A stretch of 64,000 nucleotides of DNA from Methylophaga sp. (lineage in GTDB: Bacteria; Pseudomonadota; Gammaproteobacteria; Nitrosococcales; Methylophagaceae). Positions 62,228-64,000 of this stretch are shown here, in pieces; the stretch's first letter is position 1; every line of letters starts with the position of its first letter. The DNA lies in the NCBI GenBank assembly GCA_002696735.1, contig NZSL01000008.1, forward strand, positions 186,001-250,000. Reading direction: 5' to 3'. A program made the position numbers and the translations under genes. The notes beneath the pieces are model-generated. The model was not told where the DNA came from. It ran no database searches and was given only the letters and a program-made list of their open reading frames with translations.

Positions 62228-64000
62228 TTACTTCCAGCGTAAATTCACACCGGTATAAACAAACCTGCCTGCCTGGGGGTAACCATAACTGGTGGAGTAA
62301 TCCTCATCCAAAAGGTTTTCAACACCAACATAGAAGTCGGCCTTCTGATTGGCAAGCGTATATTTAAGTCGAGTATTTACTAATTCAAAACTATCGAGTT
62401 TATCTCGAATAGCTGAATCCTTTCGGTTAAAGTAATTTTGTGAACCGATACGAATGATATCCCCGCTCAATTGCCATTGTGGTGTTAACTGATAGATGGC
62501 CTGCAGGCTGGCTTTATGTGAAGGGCGATACTGCAGTCTTTCAGTAGTGGCATCTGATGACTTATCTTCAGCACTTAAAAAGCCTAGCCCAGCGTTAATG
62601 GTTAATTTATCCGTAAACTGATATCCGCCATCAATATCAACTCCTTTAAAACGCAATTTATCACGGTTTTCAAATACATCTGTGATGTTGTCCTTTTCAA
62701 TAAAATCTTTAATATCTGATTGCCAGAAGGCGATATTCAATGCACCTTTTTGCCATTGATTTTTCACACCCACTTCATAATGTTTGGCCCTTTGAAAACC
62801 CAACTCACTGTTACCAGAGCCCTGCTCAAACAATTGACGGATGGTTGGAGCATCCACTTTACGTGCAATTGTTCCATAAAGGGTTGATATCTCTGTTATA
62901 GGTTTAGTGAGTGAAAATTGCCCGCTGTGCGTTGACTCATCAGTATTTCCCGACTTATCTAGTTCATGTCTCGCAATACCCAGCACAGCCGTAATATCAA
63001 ATGCCAATGGCTGTGTTAACTCAGCTGCATAGGATTTTACCCTGATCGATTCATCGGAACTGGTTTGGGTAAAAGGTCGTGATGGGCAAGTTTGGGCGCC
63101 GCCACCGCCACCGCCACCGCCACCGCCACCGCCACCGCCACCGACAGAAATGGTGCATTCCAGACCAGCCTCGTCATAGCTTTCTTTACGCTGATCAAAA
63201 CTAAATGCCACTTTGGATCCGGTTGTGGGAAATACACCTGTCAGTTGGGCGTGGCTACCATGCGTTTTAGTCTGCTCTGTTCTAGCAAAAGTATTATTAG
63301 TGGTGATAGTTGAGAAAGAATTATCATCGTAACTGGCGCTGCGCTCTTCTAGTTGGTTTTCAAAAAACCATAAGCGCGTTGACCAGTTATCGGCTAGTTG
63401 ATAATCCCCTCCAAGTTGAAGAGAAAAGCCTCGCTGAGACTCAACACGCTCAAACCTGGCACGTTGAGCAAAATCGTCTCTATTGTTATCAAAGACAATC
63501 GGTGGCTTGCCGTACTGGCCTTCAAGATAGCTGGCAAACATGCCAATGGTGAGTTTTTCGGTTAAATTTCGATTATATGAAAATATCAGGTTTTCCCGTC
63601 GATCATCACTGTTACGCCGCTGGTCATTATCCTGAAAGTTATCTGCAGAAGTTTCCAGCGGCGAAGTGAAATCATTGGACAATGAAAAGCCATCACGCTC
63701 TCTCACACCATACCCAAAGAAAAAATCCTGATCGGCATCCCCATAACCAACCTGCCCATTGGCTAGCCAGAAGTCATCTGAGCCACGTTCTAGTTTGGAA
63801 CTGGCCTGAAACCCGCTCATCGCATTGCGGGTTTTAATATCCATCACACCAGCCATACCGCCATCACCATACAAAACCGATGAACTACCGATATTCAAAT
63901 CAATTTTGCCAATAGCAAAAGCCGGAATCAGACTGGGGTCAAACTGACCATCAAACGTGGAATTAAAAGGGATACCGTTCAGTAGAAGCTTGACCTGCCT
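62228..64000 (-). CDS. TonB-dependent outer membrane receptor, 3' part (partial)
   Basis: The gene runs off the right edge. The frame is open to base 64000, so the internal TTG at 63898 is not the start. The visible 590 residues include the end of the plug domain (LLLNGIPFNSTFDGQFDP, then GSSSVLYGDGGMAGVMDIKT) and the whole barrel, ending VYTGVNLRWK. The late TonB box-like strands fit the family. A surface loop holds 15 consecutive glycines flanked by cysteines (CTISV before, AQTC after). The ligand is unknown; siderophore or cobalamin is possible. Confidence 0.88.
   Translation of the reverse strand, partial: RQVKLLLNGIPFNSTFDGQFDPSLIPAFAIGKIDLNIGSSSVLYGDGGMAGVMDIKTRNAMSGFQASSKLERGSDDFWLANGQVGYGDADQDFFFGYGVRERDGFSLSNDFTSPLETSADNFQDNDQRRNSDDRRENLIFSYNRNLTEKLTIGMFASYLEGQYGKPPIVFDNNRDDFAQRARFERVESQRGFSLQLGGDYQLADNWSTRLWFFENQLEERSASYDDNSFSTITTNNTFARTEQTKTHGSHAQLTGVFPTTGSKVAFSFDQRKESYDEAGLECTISVGGGGGGGGGGGGGGGAQTCPSRPFTQTSSDESIRVKSYAAELTQPLAFDITAVLGIARHELDKSGNTDESTHSGQFSLTKPITEISTLYGTIARKVDAPTIRQLFEQGSGNSELGFQRAKHYEVGVKNQWQKGALNIAFWQSDIKDFIEKDNITDVFENRDKLRFKGVDIDGGYQFTDKLTINAGLGFLSAEDKSSDATTERLQYRPSHKASLQAIYQLTPQWQLSGDIIRIGSQNYFNRKDSAIRDKLDSFELVNTRLKYTLANQKADFYVGVENLLDEDYSTSYGYPQAGRFVYTGVNLRWK
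63098..63142 (+). repeat. GCCACC hexanucleotide repeat within the TonB receptor gene
   Basis: Seven perfect copies of GCCACC (63101-63142) preceded by GCC encode 15 glycines on the minus strand. Gain or loss of units would change loop length by two residues without a frameshift. Confidence 0.9.

Noticed and set aside
63101..63142. Phase-variation switch in the TonB receptor
   Set aside because: The unit is six bases, so slippage keeps the frame. It can change loop length but not switch the gene on and off.

Overview
The window reads as chromosomal DNA of a gammaproteobacterium: compact operons with ATGA and TAATG overlaps, Shine-Dalgarno starts, two strong matches to sigma-32 promoters, a Fur-type operator, and families such as HtpG, Hsp33, ElaA, MtfA, PsiE, YqhA and PAQR/TrhA. 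A class I phosphoribulokinase, an SbtA-type bicarbonate permease, a sulfide:quinone reductase and a copper amine oxidase would fit a marine methylotroph or sulfur-oxidising lineage (Methylophaga or another Piscirickettsiaceae-like group). That placement is inference. No rRNA, tRNA, CRISPR array or intact insertion sequence was seen.

Layout. 1-4.6 kb: a heavy-metal RND efflux operon (end of a TolC-like outer membrane factor, adaptor, CzcA/CusA-type pump, DUF3240 protein). 4.8-9.9 kb: a lipoprotein, a secreted protein, a metallophosphoesterase, a DUF4112 protein, an exported alpha/beta hydrolase, and cytochrome b561 with a membrane partner. 10.2-12.6 kb: the pxpABC 5-oxoprolinase operon. 12.7-13.9 kb: phosphoribulokinase preceded by a 76-residue piece of class I fructose-bisphosphatase. 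14.2-18.5 kb: two small membrane proteins, an AraC regulator and a repeat-rich PEP-CTERM surface protein. 18.6-24 kb: an accessory stretch with an exported MBL hydrolase, an NYN-domain protein, an OLD-like ATPase, an M23 peptidase and a HigBA toxin-antitoxin pair. 24-26.9 kb: copper resistance (CopL-like, CopA, CopB). 27-31.1 kb: a second AraC regulator, closely related to the first, followed by a large autotransporter. 31.4-35.1 kb: a third AraC regulator, a copper amine oxidase and a CtaG-like protein. 35.3-48.3 kb: mostly membrane and stress functions (diguanylate cyclase, YqhA, MtfA, DoxX, lipid kinase, DUF4153, PAQR, PRC-barrel protein, DMT exporter, GYF_2 membrane protein, ElaA, DUF6064). 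48.3-51.8 kb: a Tat-exported aldo/keto reductase and a Fur-linked DUF3649/PepSY/DUF3325 iron module. 51.8-58.7 kb: PsiE, MscS, the Hsp33-SQR operon, HtpG and a retropepsin-like protein. 58.8-64 kb: an EEP phosphatase, SbtA, an MFS transporter and the 3' part of a TonB-dependent receptor with a 15-glycine loop.

Themes. Metal handling recurs: RND efflux, CopLAB, copper amine oxidase with a His/Met-rich CtaG-like partner, the iron module and the TonB receptor. The most distinctive signal is regulatory. The PEP-CTERM protein and the autotransporter each follow a paralogous AraC gene, and each has nearly the same 19-bp element (TTTGCGRAAATCGGATAGT) upstream. This suggests a duplicated regulator/operator/surface-protein cassette. 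Other points of interest are the fructose-bisphosphatase fragment beside phosphoribulokinase, the ATPase with a C-terminal R-x4-H motif in a defence-like neighbourhood, and matching sigma-32 promoters on htpG and the hslO-sqr operon.
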